DNA of 64,000 nucleotides, taken from positions 1-64,000 of the forward strand of contig NZ_JAHKKG010000017.1 in NCBI RefSeq assembly GCF_018829635.1, given 5' to 3'. Source of the DNA: Paractinoplanes bogorensis (GTDB taxonomy: Bacteria; Actinomycetota; Actinomycetes; Mycobacteriales; Micromonosporaceae). The notes under the pieces were generated by a model. That model ran no database searches. It worked only from the letters and a program-made list of their open reading frames with translations, and had not been told where the DNA came from. How positions within the stretch are numbered: position 1 is the stretch's first letter; each line of letters opens with the position of its first letter. This document shows, one piece after another, positions 47,812 to 56,649 of this stretch. The translations under genes and the position numbers were made by a program.

Positions 47812-50235
47812 ATGGGGGAAGAAAACGCGCCGGACCAGGGGGGATCCGGGTTCGACGCGGTCCTGCGGCGGGAACGACAGCGAGCGCGCCTGACTCAGGA
47901 GGAACTGGCCACCCGGGCCGCGGTCGGCGTGCGTACCGTCCGCGATCTGGAGCGGGGCCGCGCGTCCCGCCCGCAACGCACCACCGTCGAGTTGCTGGCC
48001 GCCGCTCTCGGACTGGCCGGCACCGAGCGTGAGGCCTTCCTGGCCGCGGCGCGCGGACAGTCCACCGAGGACCCTCTGCCGCCCACCGGCTTCCTCCGCG
48101 TGCTGCCGACCGGCGAGCTGATCGGCCGTGACGACGACCTCGCCGAGATGACCGCCCAGCTCAGCGCGCCCGACGGTCCGCGCGGCGTGACCCTGGTCGG
48201 CCTGGCCGGGGTCGGCAAGACCAGCCTCGCCATCGTGGCCGCACACCGGGCCGCCCCGGCCTATCCGGGCGGAGTGGCCGGCATCGTGATCACCGACGGT
48301 TCGACGGTCGGCGAGATGCTCGGCAGCATCTCGGCCGAGTTCGGCGTGGGCCGTCCCGATGCCCTGCCCGCCCGGTTCGCCGGACGGGCCGCCCTGGTCT
48401 TCATCGACGCCGTCGAACGGTCGGCCGACGCGACCGCCGAGATGCTGACCCAGTTGCTCGACCGGTTGCCGACGCTGCGGTTCCTGGCCACCGGCCGGCA
48501 CCCGATCGGACTGCCCGGCGAGCAGGTCTGGCCGCTGGCGCCGCTGACCGCGCCCCCGCCCGAGTCCGACGACGGCACGCTCGACGAGGTCGCGGCCTAT
48601 CCGGCGGTCGCGCTGTTTCTCGAACGCCTCGGTCAGGTGCGCCGCGGCGAGCCCGAGCCGGGCGAGGTCGCCCCGCTGGCGGCGCTGGTCCGCCGGCTCG
48701 GTGGCCTGCCGCTCGCGATCGAACTGGCGGCGGCCCGCGGCCGGGTGCTGACCATCCCCGAGATCCTCGACCGCTACGGCGACCGGGTGCTCGACCTCAA
48801 CCGGCCGGGATCCCGTGAACCCCAGGTCACCCTGCGCGACGCCGTGGCCGCCAGCTACCGGCTGCTCAACCCCGAGGAGCAGCGGGCGCTGCGCCGGCTG
48901 GCGATGTTCCGCTACCGCTGGTCGATCGGCCTGGCCGAGCAGCTCGTGGACGACCCGCGGGCCGACGTCGAGCACCTGCTGGACCGTCTGCTCGAACTCG
49001 GCCTGCTCAGCGTGCGGGGCAGCCGCACCTTCCGGTTCCGCCTGCTCGACGTCGTCCGCGACTACGCCGCCGAGCGGGCCGCGGCCGAGGGCGAGCTGGC
49101 CGAGGGGCGTCGCCGGCACGCGCAGGTGCTGGCCGATCTGGCCCATGAGATCTGGCCCGACCTGACCGGCACCGGCCTGTCCGAGGCGGCGACCCGGCTC
49201 GACGACGTGGCCGGCGACCTCGGCTTCGCGCTGGCCTACGCGGCCGGCGAAGATCCGCACACCGCCCTGCGGCTCGCGTCGGCGCTGCCCCGCTGGTGGC
49301 GCTTCCGCGGACGCGACGTGACCGGACGGCATTGGCTGCGCCGGCTGCTCGACGACCCGCGGACGGCCGACGCCGACCCGGCCGCACGGGCGTGGGCCCG
49401 GATCGGGCTGGCCCAGCTCGCCCGCGAGCACGGCGACGGCAGCGAGGAGGTCGGTTCGGCGGCCGAGGCGCTGGCCGCCTTCGAACGGCTCGACGACCTG
49501 GCCGGGCAACTCACCGCGCAGGCCCAGCTGGCCGCGCTGTGGATGAGCGTCGGCGACTACGACCGGGCGCGCGAGCACGGCGAGGCGGCGCTCGCGCTGG
49601 CCAAGCGCGGCGGGCGGGACCGCGACATGGCCGTCGCCGAGAACAACCTGACCTGGCACGAGATCCGCCAGGGCAACCTGCCGGCCGCGCGCGAGCGACT
49701 GGCCGAGGTCAGCCGGCTGGCCGCGCGCTGCGGCGAGACCCGGCTGCGGGTGCTGGCCCAGGTCAACCTGGCCGAGGTGCAGCGCCTGGACGGGCGTCCG
49801 GAAGAGGCGGCCCGCCTCGGGCGACGCGCGATGGCCGACCTGATCCGGGTCGGCGACCCCGGGCACCGGCGCCGGCTGCTGTCCACGATCGGGCTGGCGC
49901 TGGCCGATGCGAACCGGCTCGACGAGGCGACCGAGGTGCTGGGCCAGCTCGACACGGGGGAGGACGAGCCCCAGGACGGTCCGGCGGCCATGGTCGAGGC
50001 AGCGATCGCGTTACGCCGGGGCGAGCGGAAGCGGGCGGCCGAGTGTTTTGCCCGGGCCGCCGAGGCGTACGGGGGAACTCATGATCCTCGCGACGTGGTG
50101 GAGGCTCTGGTCGGACTGATCGTCAGCACACCGGACGAGGACGAGCGCGGGATGGCCGTCGACTGGATGCGGGAGATCTGCCGGCAGAGCGGGATCACCC
50201 TGTTGCCGCGGGAACGTGCGCTGCTCGAGAAGTAG
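47812..50235 (+). CDS. XRE-STAND ATPase-TPR regulator
   Basis: 807 aa. N-terminal Cro/C1 helix-turn-helix (LRRERQRARLTQEELATRAAVGVRTVRDLERG), then an NB-ARC-like STAND NTPase with Walker A GLAGVGKTS at 130-138 and a Walker B-like VFIDAVE around 199, GLPLAIELAAARGR (the GxP motif), winged helix, and a C-terminal TPR-like array from about 520. Such proteins are signal-responsive switches, used as transcription activators in actinomycetes and, in other architectures, in phage defence. No toxin effector domain is visible, favouring regulation. Confidence 0.88.
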   Translation: MGEENAPDQGGSGFDAVLRRERQRARLTQEELATRAAVGVRTVRDLERGRASRPQRTTVELLAAALGLAGTEREAFLAAARGQSTEDPLPPTGFLRVLPTGELIGRDDDLAEMTAQLSAPDGPRGVTLVGLAGVGKTSLAIVAAHRAAPAYPGGVAGIVITDGSTVGEMLGSISAEFGVGRPDALPARFAGRAALVFIDAVERSADATAEMLTQLLDRLPTLRFLATGRHPIGLPGEQVWPLAPLTAPPPESDDGTLDEVAAYPAVALFLERLGQVRRGEPEPGEVAPLAALVRRLGGLPLAIELAAARGRVLTIPEILDRYGDRVLDLNRPGSREPQVTLRDAVAASYRLLNPEEQRALRRLAMFRYRWSIGLAEQLVDDPRADVEHLLDRLLELGLLSVRGSRTFRFRLLDVVRDYAAERAAAEGELAEGRRRHAQVLADLAHEIWPDLTGTGLSEAATRLDDVAGDLGFALAYAAGEDPHTALRLASALPRWWRFRGRDVTGRHWLRRLLDDPRTADADPAARAWARIGLAQLAREHGDGSEEVGSAAEALAAFERLDDLAGQLTAQAQLAALWMSVGDYDRAREHGEAALALAKRGGRDRDMAVAENNLTWHEIRQGNLPAARERLAEVSRLAARCGETRLRVLAQVNLAEVQRLDGRPEEAARLGRRAMADLIRVGDPGHRRRLLSTIGLALADANRLDEATEVLGQLDTGEDEPQDGPAAMVEAAIALRRGERKRAAECFARAAEAYGGTHDPRDVVEALVGLIVSTPDEDERGMAVDWMREICRQSGITLLPRERALLEK

Positions 50236-50528
50236 GGGGTTGTCACTGGCCGGGCGTGGCCGGTCGGCCTAGCGTGCCCCCCACGCGCCGTCCGTCGCCA
50301 CGCCCGCCAGTTACGCGGCGAGAACGAAGCTCCCCCGTCAAGCCCCGCCGTCGCCTCGGTCGCGCCGCATCCCCCTGCGCGGATCACAGTAGCCGCGGGC
50401 CGCCGCAAAACTTGGGAGATTTGTCCGTTTAGACCGCCGCGTCGCCCGATTCTGCCGGTAGTTCTGCCGGTTTGCACGAAGCCTTCCGGTGAGGTGGTCA
50501 CGGACGGCTTTATGTTGACTTCGACGGG

Positions 50529-51014
50529 TCAGGCGGCAGGTCGTTCCTCGGTCGTCCCGGCCGTCGCGCACGGGTTGACCGCATCGCGGATCTTGCGGAG
50601 CGAACCCAGCATGCCGTCGAGCTCGACCGGCGTGAGCTGACCGATGAACCACTGCTGGAGGAGCTCGAGGTGGCCGGGCAGCACCTCGTCGAGCCGGGCG
50701 ACCCCGGCCTCGGTGATCACGGCGTACGAACTGCGGCGATCGCTCGGGCAGGCTTCGCGGCGAATCAGGCCGTCCCGATCCATGCGATCCACGACGCGGG
50801 TGACGCCGCTGGTAGAGAGTGAGGTTTGACCAGCGAGGTCGGTCATGCGGAGCCGTCGGCCGGGAGACCGGGCGAGACGCATGAGCACCTCGAACTCGAC
50901 GGCGGAGAGGCGATGCTCCTCGAACTGAGCGGCAAAGCGATTGGTCAGCCCCGTGAATGCCTCGGCGAACAGGCCGAACGCGGTGAAACGAGGGTCATCC
51001 AGGTCCGTACTCAC
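50529..51014 (-). CDS. MarR family transcriptional regulator
   Basis: 161 aa from a GTG. Winged helix-turn-helix: SAVEFEVLMRLARSPGRRLRMTDLAGQTSLSTSGVTRVVDRMDRDGLIRREACPSDRRSSYAVIT, the DxRxxxxxLT-like wing included. Divergent from the yceI gene across 104 bp, so it probably controls that gene and itself. Confidence 0.92.
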   Translation of the reverse strand: MSTDLDDPRFTAFGLFAEAFTGLTNRFAAQFEEHRLSAVEFEVLMRLARSPGRRLRMTDLAGQTSLSTSGVTRVVDRMDRDGLIRREACPSDRRSSYAVITEAGVARLDEVLPGHLELLQQWFIGQLTPVELDGMLGSLRKIRDAVNPCATAGTTEERPAA

Positions 51015-51036
51015 GGGTACATCCTACACCGGGCCC

Positions 51037-51067
51037 TTGACACGGGGAATATTGCTTGGCATATAGT
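51037..51067 (+). promoter_or_regulatory. probable yceI promoter
   Basis: TTGACA (51037-51042) and TATAGT (51062-51067) with a 19-bp AT-rich spacer, 51 bp before the YceI start, in the MarR-YceI gap. The spacer has ATAT-N8-ATAT symmetry that could be a weak MarR operator. Confidence 0.6.
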
Positions 51068-51118
51068 TGCTCCGTCACACAAACACCGACCACAAGTGCT
51101 TGAGAGAAGGACACAGTC

Positions 51119-51697
51119 ATGACCGAGTCCGTCGCCAACACCCGCGCGTTCGAGGGTCTGCAGATCCCGGCCGCCGGCACGTACGACCTGGACGCCGCAC
51201 ACAAGCGGGTCGGCTTTGTGGCGCGACACCTCATGGTCAGCAAGGTTCGCGGCCAGTTCGCGGATGCTTCCGCTGTCATCACCATCGCCGAGGACCCGCT
51301 GCAGTCGTCGGTCACCGCGTCGATCAACACGGCCAGCATCGAGACCGGCCAGACCGACCGTGACAACCACCTGCGCAGCGGCGACTTCTTCGAGTCGGAG
51401 AAGTACCCGACGATGGAGTTCCGCAGCACCGGCATCAAGAGCCACGCGGGTGCCGAGTTCGTGCTCGACGGCGAGCTCACCATCAAGGACGTGACCAAGC
51501 CGGTCGAGCTGACCGTCGAGTTCGAGGGTGCCGGCGCCAGCCCGTACGGCTTCTCGGTCTTCGGTTTCAGCGCCACGACCGAGATCGACCGCGAGGACTG
51601 GGGCCTGACCTGGAACATGGCCCTCGAGAGCGGCGGCGTCATGGTCAGCAAGAAGATCAAGATCGAGATCGAGGGCGAAGCCATCCGCCGCGCCTGA
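51119..51697 (+). CDS. YceI family lipid-binding-like protein
   Basis: 192 aa, no signal peptide, AGG-type ribosome site 11 bp before ATG. YceI lipocalin-like barrel: GTYDLDAAHKRVGFVARHLMVSKVRGQF, TDRDNHLRSGDFFESEKYPTMEFRS, LTIKDVTKPVELTVEF. The family binds isoprenoid or amide lipids; cytoplasmic members in actinobacteria are often MarR-controlled and induced by stress. Specific ligand unknown. Confidence 0.93.
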   Translation: MTESVANTRAFEGLQIPAAGTYDLDAAHKRVGFVARHLMVSKVRGQFADASAVITIAEDPLQSSVTASINTASIETGQTDRDNHLRSGDFFESEKYPTMEFRSTGIKSHAGAEFVLDGELTIKDVTKPVELTVEFEGAGASPYGFSVFGFSATTEIDREDWGLTWNMALESGGVMVSKKIKIEIEGEAIRRA

Positions 51698-51892
51698 TCT
51701 TCCCGCTCCAATCTCCACAGTCGAGCCGTCGTCCCGCACCGGGGCGGCGGCTCGTTGCTGTCTGGCGCGACTCCGATACGGATGGCAAGGTAGACCGAGC
51801 GCACGCATTCGCTCACAGAGTGGTGATCGACGTCCGTTTCGCCACAGGAGGCCGTCATCGTCACCGACGACCGCGTCACGTATCGCCACAAG

Positions 51893-53293
51893 GTGCATCG
51901 CTGCCTCGACGTCTTCGCGCAGATGCTCGACCAGGGTGCGTTCGACACCACCGACGGCATGACCGGCTTCGAGATCGAACTCAACCTGATCGACGACGAC
52001 GCCCGGCCCGCCATGCGCAACGCCGAGGTGCTCGCCCAGCTCAGCGACCCGCTGTTTCAGACCGAACTCGGCCGCTTCAACATCGAGCTGAACGCGCGGC
52101 CCCGATCGATCGCCGGCCGCGGCCTCGCCGACTACGAGAACGACCTGCTCGAGAGCCTCGGGCGGGCCGCCGCCAAATCCGACTCCGGTCTCGTGATGAT
52201 CGGCATGCTGCCCACCCTCACGGCCGAGCACCTGGTGCTCGAAAACCTCAGCGACAACGAGCGGTACCGCCTGCTCAACAACGAGATGGCCGGCGCCCGC
52301 GGGGAACAGTTCCGGCTCGACATCCACGGCGTCGAACGCCTGCAGAGCGTCAGCAACTCGATCGCCCCGGAAGCGGCCTGCACCAGCGTGCAGTTCCACC
52401 TGCAGGTGCCGCCGGAGAAGTTCGACCGCTATTGGAACGCGTCCCAGGCGATCGCCGGCGTCCAGGTCGCGGTCGGCGCGAACTCGCCGTTCCTGCACGG
52501 CCGCCGGCTGTGGGCCGAGACCCGGATCGCGCTGTTCCAGCAGGCCACCGACACCCGGCCCGAAGAGCTCAAAGCGCAGGGCGTACGGCCGCGGGTCTGG
52601 TTCGGCGAACGGTGGATCACCTCGGTGTTCGACCTGTTCGAGGAGAACGTGAAGTTCTTCGGCCCGCTGCTGCCGTTCCTGTCCGACGAGGACCCGATCG
52701 AGACCCTGCGCGCGGGCGGCGTCCCCGAGCTGAGCGAGCTGCGCCTGCACAACGGCACGGTCTATCGGTGGAACCGCCCGGTCTACGACGTCGCCGGCGG
52801 CCGGCCGCACCTGCGCGTCGAGAACCGGGTGCTGCCCTCCGGCCCGACCGTGATCGATCTGCTGGCCAACGCGGCGTTCTACTTCGGTTTGGTACGACAG
52901 TTGGCCGAGGAGGAACGCCCGATCTGGTCACGCTTGTCGTTCGCCGCCGCCCGCGACAACTTCCACGCCGGTGCGGTCGGCGGCATCGAGGCCACGGTGT
53001 TCTGGCCCGGGCGGGGCGAGATCGGCGTGGCCGAGCTGGTGCGATCGGAGCTGCTGCCCAAGGCACACGCGGGCCTCGACCGCTACGGCGTCGAACCGGC
53101 CGTCCGTGATCGGTTGCTGAGCGTCATCGACGAGCGCTGTCGCCTGGGGCGCAACGGCGCTTCCTGGCAGACCGAGTCCGTCCGCCAGGCCGAGAGCCGG
53201 GGGCTGTCCCGCGACGAGGCCCTGCACGCGATGCTGCTCCGCTACTCAGAGCTGCACCGAACCAACGAACCCGTCCACGGTTGGCCTCTTTGA
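51893..53293 (+). CDS. glutamate-cysteine ligase (GCS2) family protein
   Basis: 466 aa as drawn. GCS2-type ATP-dependent carboxylate-amine ligase: FEIELNLIDDDARPAM near the N-terminus (catalytic Glu pair), ELGRFNIELNARP, EAACTSVQFHLQVPPEKFDRYWNASQAI. Members form gamma-glutamyl bonds. The first conventional start is the GTG at 51893, but it lacks a ribosome site; AGGAGG (51846-51851) stands 5 nt before an in-frame ATC at 51857, so translation may begin there with 12 more residues (IVTDDRVTYRHK). An in-frame stop at 51824 excludes anything longer. Confidence 0.85.
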   Translation: MHRCLDVFAQMLDQGAFDTTDGMTGFEIELNLIDDDARPAMRNAEVLAQLSDPLFQTELGRFNIELNARPRSIAGRGLADYENDLLESLGRAAAKSDSGLVMIGMLPTLTAEHLVLENLSDNERYRLLNNEMAGARGEQFRLDIHGVERLQSVSNSIAPEAACTSVQFHLQVPPEKFDRYWNASQAIAGVQVAVGANSPFLHGRRLWAETRIALFQQATDTRPEELKAQGVRPRVWFGERWITSVFDLFEENVKFFGPLLPFLSDEDPIETLRAGGVPELSELRLHNGTVYRWNRPVYDVAGGRPHLRVENRVLPSGPTVIDLLANAAFYFGLVRQLAEEERPIWSRLSFAAARDNFHAGAVGGIEATVFWPGRGEIGVAELVRSELLPKAHAGLDRYGVEPAVRDRLLSVIDERCRLGRNGASWQTESVRQAESRGLSRDEALHAMLLRYSELHRTNEPVHGWPL

Positions 53294-53488
53294 AGATCCC
53301 GCGTGAGCTTTCATGTTCCGCCGGGCGGTTGGTTGCGGCGGTCGAGGATCGAGAGCCTTTTGTCCCGGCGGGGTGGTGGGTGACGGACCGTCGCTCCCGC
53401 GGGGACCGCGGCGGGCGTCGCAGGCCGCTGGCGCGTCCAGAACGCGAAGCCCACCGCGGCGACCTGCGTAAATGGTTGCGCCCAAACC

Positions 53489-54871
53489 CTAATTCTTGGC
53501 CGGGGGCTTCGGGTTGATCTGCGCGATCGTCGGTGCCGTCGGGGGTGGGGTCACTGTGGACCTGGCCGGCTTGGGGTCGGCGGGCGGCGGGCTGACCTTC
53601 TTGGGACGTGGGCGCGGAGTGGGGCGCGCGGCGGCGGCGATCTCCGCGTCGACTGTGGGCGGCGTGCCGTTGGCGACACGCGGCAATTTATCCGAATCGG
53701 ACGGCGCGCCCTTTGCCTGCGGCCGGGCGGCTGCTCCCGACGACCGCTCGGCTGAGGCGGGCCCCGCGGAGGCTCGGTCGGCCGGTGTAGGCCCGGCGGG
53801 GATGGGCTTGGTGGGTGCGCTGGGCACGGCGCCGGAGGTCGTCGCCGGGTCGGGAGTCGCGCTGGGAGTGGGCTGCTTGGGGAGCTTTCGGCGGCCCAGC
53901 AAGCCGGTTCTCGGGGGCTTCGGAGCGGCGGGGCGCTCGGCGGCGGGGGTGGGCTGGTCGGGGACGCGGGCTGTGCCGCTCACCGTGGAGACTCGGCGGG
54001 AGCGTTGTTCCTGCAGGCCACGCGTCACGGTCACGGCGAGGGCGGAACCGGCCAGGCCGGCCAGCACGGCGTACGGGGCGATGAGGTAGGCCGACTCGAT
54101 CGGGCCCAGAGCGCCGGTGAGCCGAGGGGCCAGGGCCAGGAACGCGAAGGCGACCAGCAGCGGACCGGCCACACCGGAGGTGGCGGCACCCACCCCGGTG
54201 TCGCCGCGCCGAGCCGCCGGGATGGCCGCCAGAACCGCGACCAGGAACGCCGCGCCCAGGGTGAGCAGCGCACTCGGCCAGAAGATCGTGCCGTAGCGTC
54301 CGCTGCTCGCCACCTCGGCGAACTGCCAGCTGGTCAGATAGGTGGCCGAGTCACGGTTGACGGTCAGCTCGACCACGATGGCGGCGATCGCCAGGGCCCA
54401 CAACCAGGCCCCGGTGGCCATCAGGTTGGCCGCGACCGGCCGGGACGACACGGCCCAGAAGGCGACGATCAGGCCCAGCACCAGGCCCACCATCGCGTAA
54501 CCGCCCGCGATGACCTGGGGGGTGAAGGACTCGAAGCGTACGGCGGAACGGGCCGGAAGCGCGATCAGCGCGACCGTCACCAGGGCACCGACCGCCGCGC
54601 AGGCGGCCAGGGCGAAGCGCCACGCGGCGCTCGTGCGTGGACCGGGCCCACCCTTGTATCGACTGCCGAGCACGGCGCCGAACACGGTCGCGCTCGCGGT
54701 GATCCAGGTCGCCCAGCCGAGGCTGCCCAGCCAGGCACTGTCGTCGGCGGTCGGGGTCACCGGCCAGACGACCACGCCCAGGCCGTAGCCCAGACCCAAT
54801 TGCGCGGCACCCGTGCCGGCGGCAGCGCCCGCTGCCGTGGCTATCCGTGCCGTCCAGCCCTTGTCGGCCAT
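53489..54871 (-). CDS. integral membrane protein with disordered C-terminus
   Basis: 460 aa from MADKGWTARIATAAG; the frame is open to 55447 but that part has no coding features. About seven or eight hydrophobic spans lie in residues 10-290 (for example AACAAVGALVTVALIAL, GYAMVGLVLGLIVAFWAVS, ALAIAAIVVELTV, LLTLGAAFLVAVLAAIPAA). Residues 310-460 are Pro/Ala/Thr/Lys-rich, cytoplasmic by the positive rule. No family recognised. Divergent from the PASTA gene. Confidence 0.82.
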   Translation of the reverse strand: MADKGWTARIATAAGAAAGTGAAQLGLGYGLGVVVWPVTPTADDSAWLGSLGWATWITASATVFGAVLGSRYKGGPGPRTSAAWRFALAACAAVGALVTVALIALPARSAVRFESFTPQVIAGGYAMVGLVLGLIVAFWAVSSRPVAANLMATGAWLWALAIAAIVVELTVNRDSATYLTSWQFAEVASSGRYGTIFWPSALLTLGAAFLVAVLAAIPAARRGDTGVGAATSGVAGPLLVAFAFLALAPRLTGALGPIESAYLIAPYAVLAGLAGSALAVTVTRGLQEQRSRRVSTVSGTARVPDQPTPAAERPAAPKPPRTGLLGRRKLPKQPTPSATPDPATTSGAVPSAPTKPIPAGPTPADRASAGPASAERSSGAAARPQAKGAPSDSDKLPRVANGTPPTVDAEIAAAARPTPRPRPKKVSPPPADPKPARSTVTPPPTAPTIAQINPKPPAKN

Positions 54872-55036
54872 GCGCCGCACTGTAGCGGTCGCCGCCGATG
54901 CCTGCGAATCGGTACGTCGATGTCCGATGGTCCTTCTCACCTGTAGCCACCTGGTGTGTTTGTCCTGCGGAGGCCAGACATGCCTCGCAAGATTCGATAC
55001 GTTGACCCTTGCGGGTGATCGAGCCGAGGAGAGGCG

Positions 55037-55987
55037 ATGTCCGACGAGAACGACGAGACGCGACGTTTCTCGCCCGATGACGCCGATGACCCTTCTCCGG
55101 AGGCCGAAAAACCGGCTAAAACCGGCAAATCTCCCGACCCTGACGCCACGCAGGTCGACGGCACTCCGGCCGACCTGGACGCGACCCAGGTCGACGGGGA
55201 AGCGGCCGAGGCGCCGGTGGGGCGGGCCACCGTGCCGCCGGCCGACGACGAGGACACGCTGCCCGGCAAGAGCCGCCGCGACGACGACACCCTGGACGAC
55301 GTGCGGACCGTGCCGACGATCCGGGACGAGCCGACCGTGGTCGCCTCCGGTTCGACCGCGGTCATGCCGCCGGTCGGTGACGACGACTGGGCGCCGAGCC
55401 GGGCCAACCCCGCGTGGTCGGGGCGGGCCGAGGTCCGTTCGCCACAACCCGGCCGTGGATATCCCGAGGTCGACTGGGCCGCCGCGGCCCCGGCTCAGCC
55501 CAAGGACCGCTGGTGGATGCCGATCGTGGTCGGGATCGTCGCTTTGATCCTGCTCGCCGTGCTGGGCTGGGCGATCTATCTGATCGTGCGGAACTCGTCG
55601 GGAGGCGAGACCCCGGCACCGGCCACGAGCAGTGCGGCGGCGCCGGCCGAGACGGTGACGACCACGACGACGTCACCGAGCGCTACGCCGACCACGACAT
55701 CGCCCGAGCCCGAGCCGTCCACCACCGAGCCGTCGGCCAGTGAGATCACGATCCCGGCGCTGCGCGGACTGGCGCTGGCCGATGCGCAGGAGGCCCTGCG
55801 GTCGACCGGGCTCAACTACCGGCTGATCTATCGTCAGGCTCCGGACGTGCCGCCGGACACGGTGATCGACAGTGATCCGGTGGAGGGGCAGGAAGTCCCA
55901 CCGGACACCATGGTCACCCTGGTCATCGCGGCCGCACCGACGAGTGCGCCGACGACACCGACGACCGAGCCGACCGTCGCCAACTAG
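55037..55987 (+). CDS. membrane-anchored single-PASTA-domain protein
   Basis: 316 aa. A cytoplasmic, acidic, Thr/Asp-rich N-terminus (1-155, with repeated DATQVDG and many Thr next to acids) is followed by one membrane span at about 161-184, a Thr/Pro linker and one extracellular PASTA domain at about 237-298 (IPALRGLALADAQEALRSTGL ... PPDTVIDSDP). PASTA domains bind peptidoglycan fragments. There is no kinase domain, so this looks like a phospho-acceptor or wall sensor without its own enzyme. Confidence 0.88.
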   Translation: MSDENDETRRFSPDDADDPSPEAEKPAKTGKSPDPDATQVDGTPADLDATQVDGEAAEAPVGRATVPPADDEDTLPGKSRRDDDTLDDVRTVPTIRDEPTVVASGSTAVMPPVGDDDWAPSRANPAWSGRAEVRSPQPGRGYPEVDWAAAAPAQPKDRWWMPIVVGIVALILLAVLGWAIYLIVRNSSGGETPAPATSSAAAPAETVTTTTTSPSATPTTTSPEPEPSTTEPSASEITIPALRGLALADAQEALRSTGLNYRLIYRQAPDVPPDTVIDSDPVEGQEVPPDTMVTLVIAAAPTSAPTTPTTEPTVAN

Positions 55988-56283
55988 CGGTTGGTGCGTA
56001 CCGCGCGAGCCTGGATCGTGCCGCTGACCAGGCCCGGCTGCCGGCCGTTGCGGGCCCGGGGGTCGGGCGCCTTGCCGACTGCACGCAGGCCGCTGACCTG
56101 GACGAAGATCGATCGGCGCTCCACCGCGTCGCCCGAGGGGTTCAGTTCGTATCCGTCCAGCCAGATCCAGCCCTCGTACGTCGGCCAGTCGTGGACCCGG
56201 ATGACACGGAACAGCATCGGCGCCGCGAATTGGACGCTGGCCGCCTTCGTCACGTGTATGACATCACCGGACCGAGGAAGCAC
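55984..56283 (-). CDS. hypothetical protein
   Basis: 99 aa from a GTG with AGGAG 6-7 nt upstream; the longer frame to 56370 would lack such a site. Compact sequence with GDVIHVTKAASVQFAAPMLFRVIRVHDWPTYEGWIWLDGYEL, a beta-rich aromatic module, and a basic tail. Its stop overlaps the PASTA stop convergently. No function recognised; similar proteins near XRE regulators are my recollection only. Confidence 0.75.
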   Translation of the reverse strand: MLPRSGDVIHVTKAASVQFAAPMLFRVIRVHDWPTYEGWIWLDGYELNPSGDAVERRSIFVQVSGLRAVGKAPDPRARNGRQPGLVSGTIQARAVRTNR

Positions 56284-56649
56284 GTCATCTCCTGCCCTGA
56301 AACCTTGACACGAAAGCACCAAGTGTGCCCGGCGTAGACGCCTATGCAAGCTTTCGACGATGCCAATCATCGAAAGGGTTGCGGAACGTCACCATCGCCG
56401 ATCTCGGTAGCGCCCGAAGTGGATCAGTCCACCTCGGACAAAACTGATGATCGGCCCCCCATGAACGGTGTCGTATCGGTACGTTGAGCGGGACTCGGCC
56501 CCATCGCCCGTTCGGGCTGAGTGACGCGAGCCATACCCAAAAGATTGCACCACGAGTCCGGTCGATGCAAGTTGCATGTCAGCCCTTAGTGATTACCAGT
56601 TGGTAGGTACGGTCAACTTGAATCGCTAAATGATCGACAGGAGACTGGG
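56284..56649. promoter_or_regulatory. divergent control region with two inverted repeats
   Basis: 366 bp, AT-richer than average, no gene. CTTTCGACGAT-GCCA-ATCATCGAAAG (56351-56376, one mismatch) lies upstream of the hypothetical gene; the perfect palindrome ATGCAA-G-TTGCAT (56565-56577) lies 72 bp upstream of the XRE gene and is a candidate operator. Confidence 0.6.
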
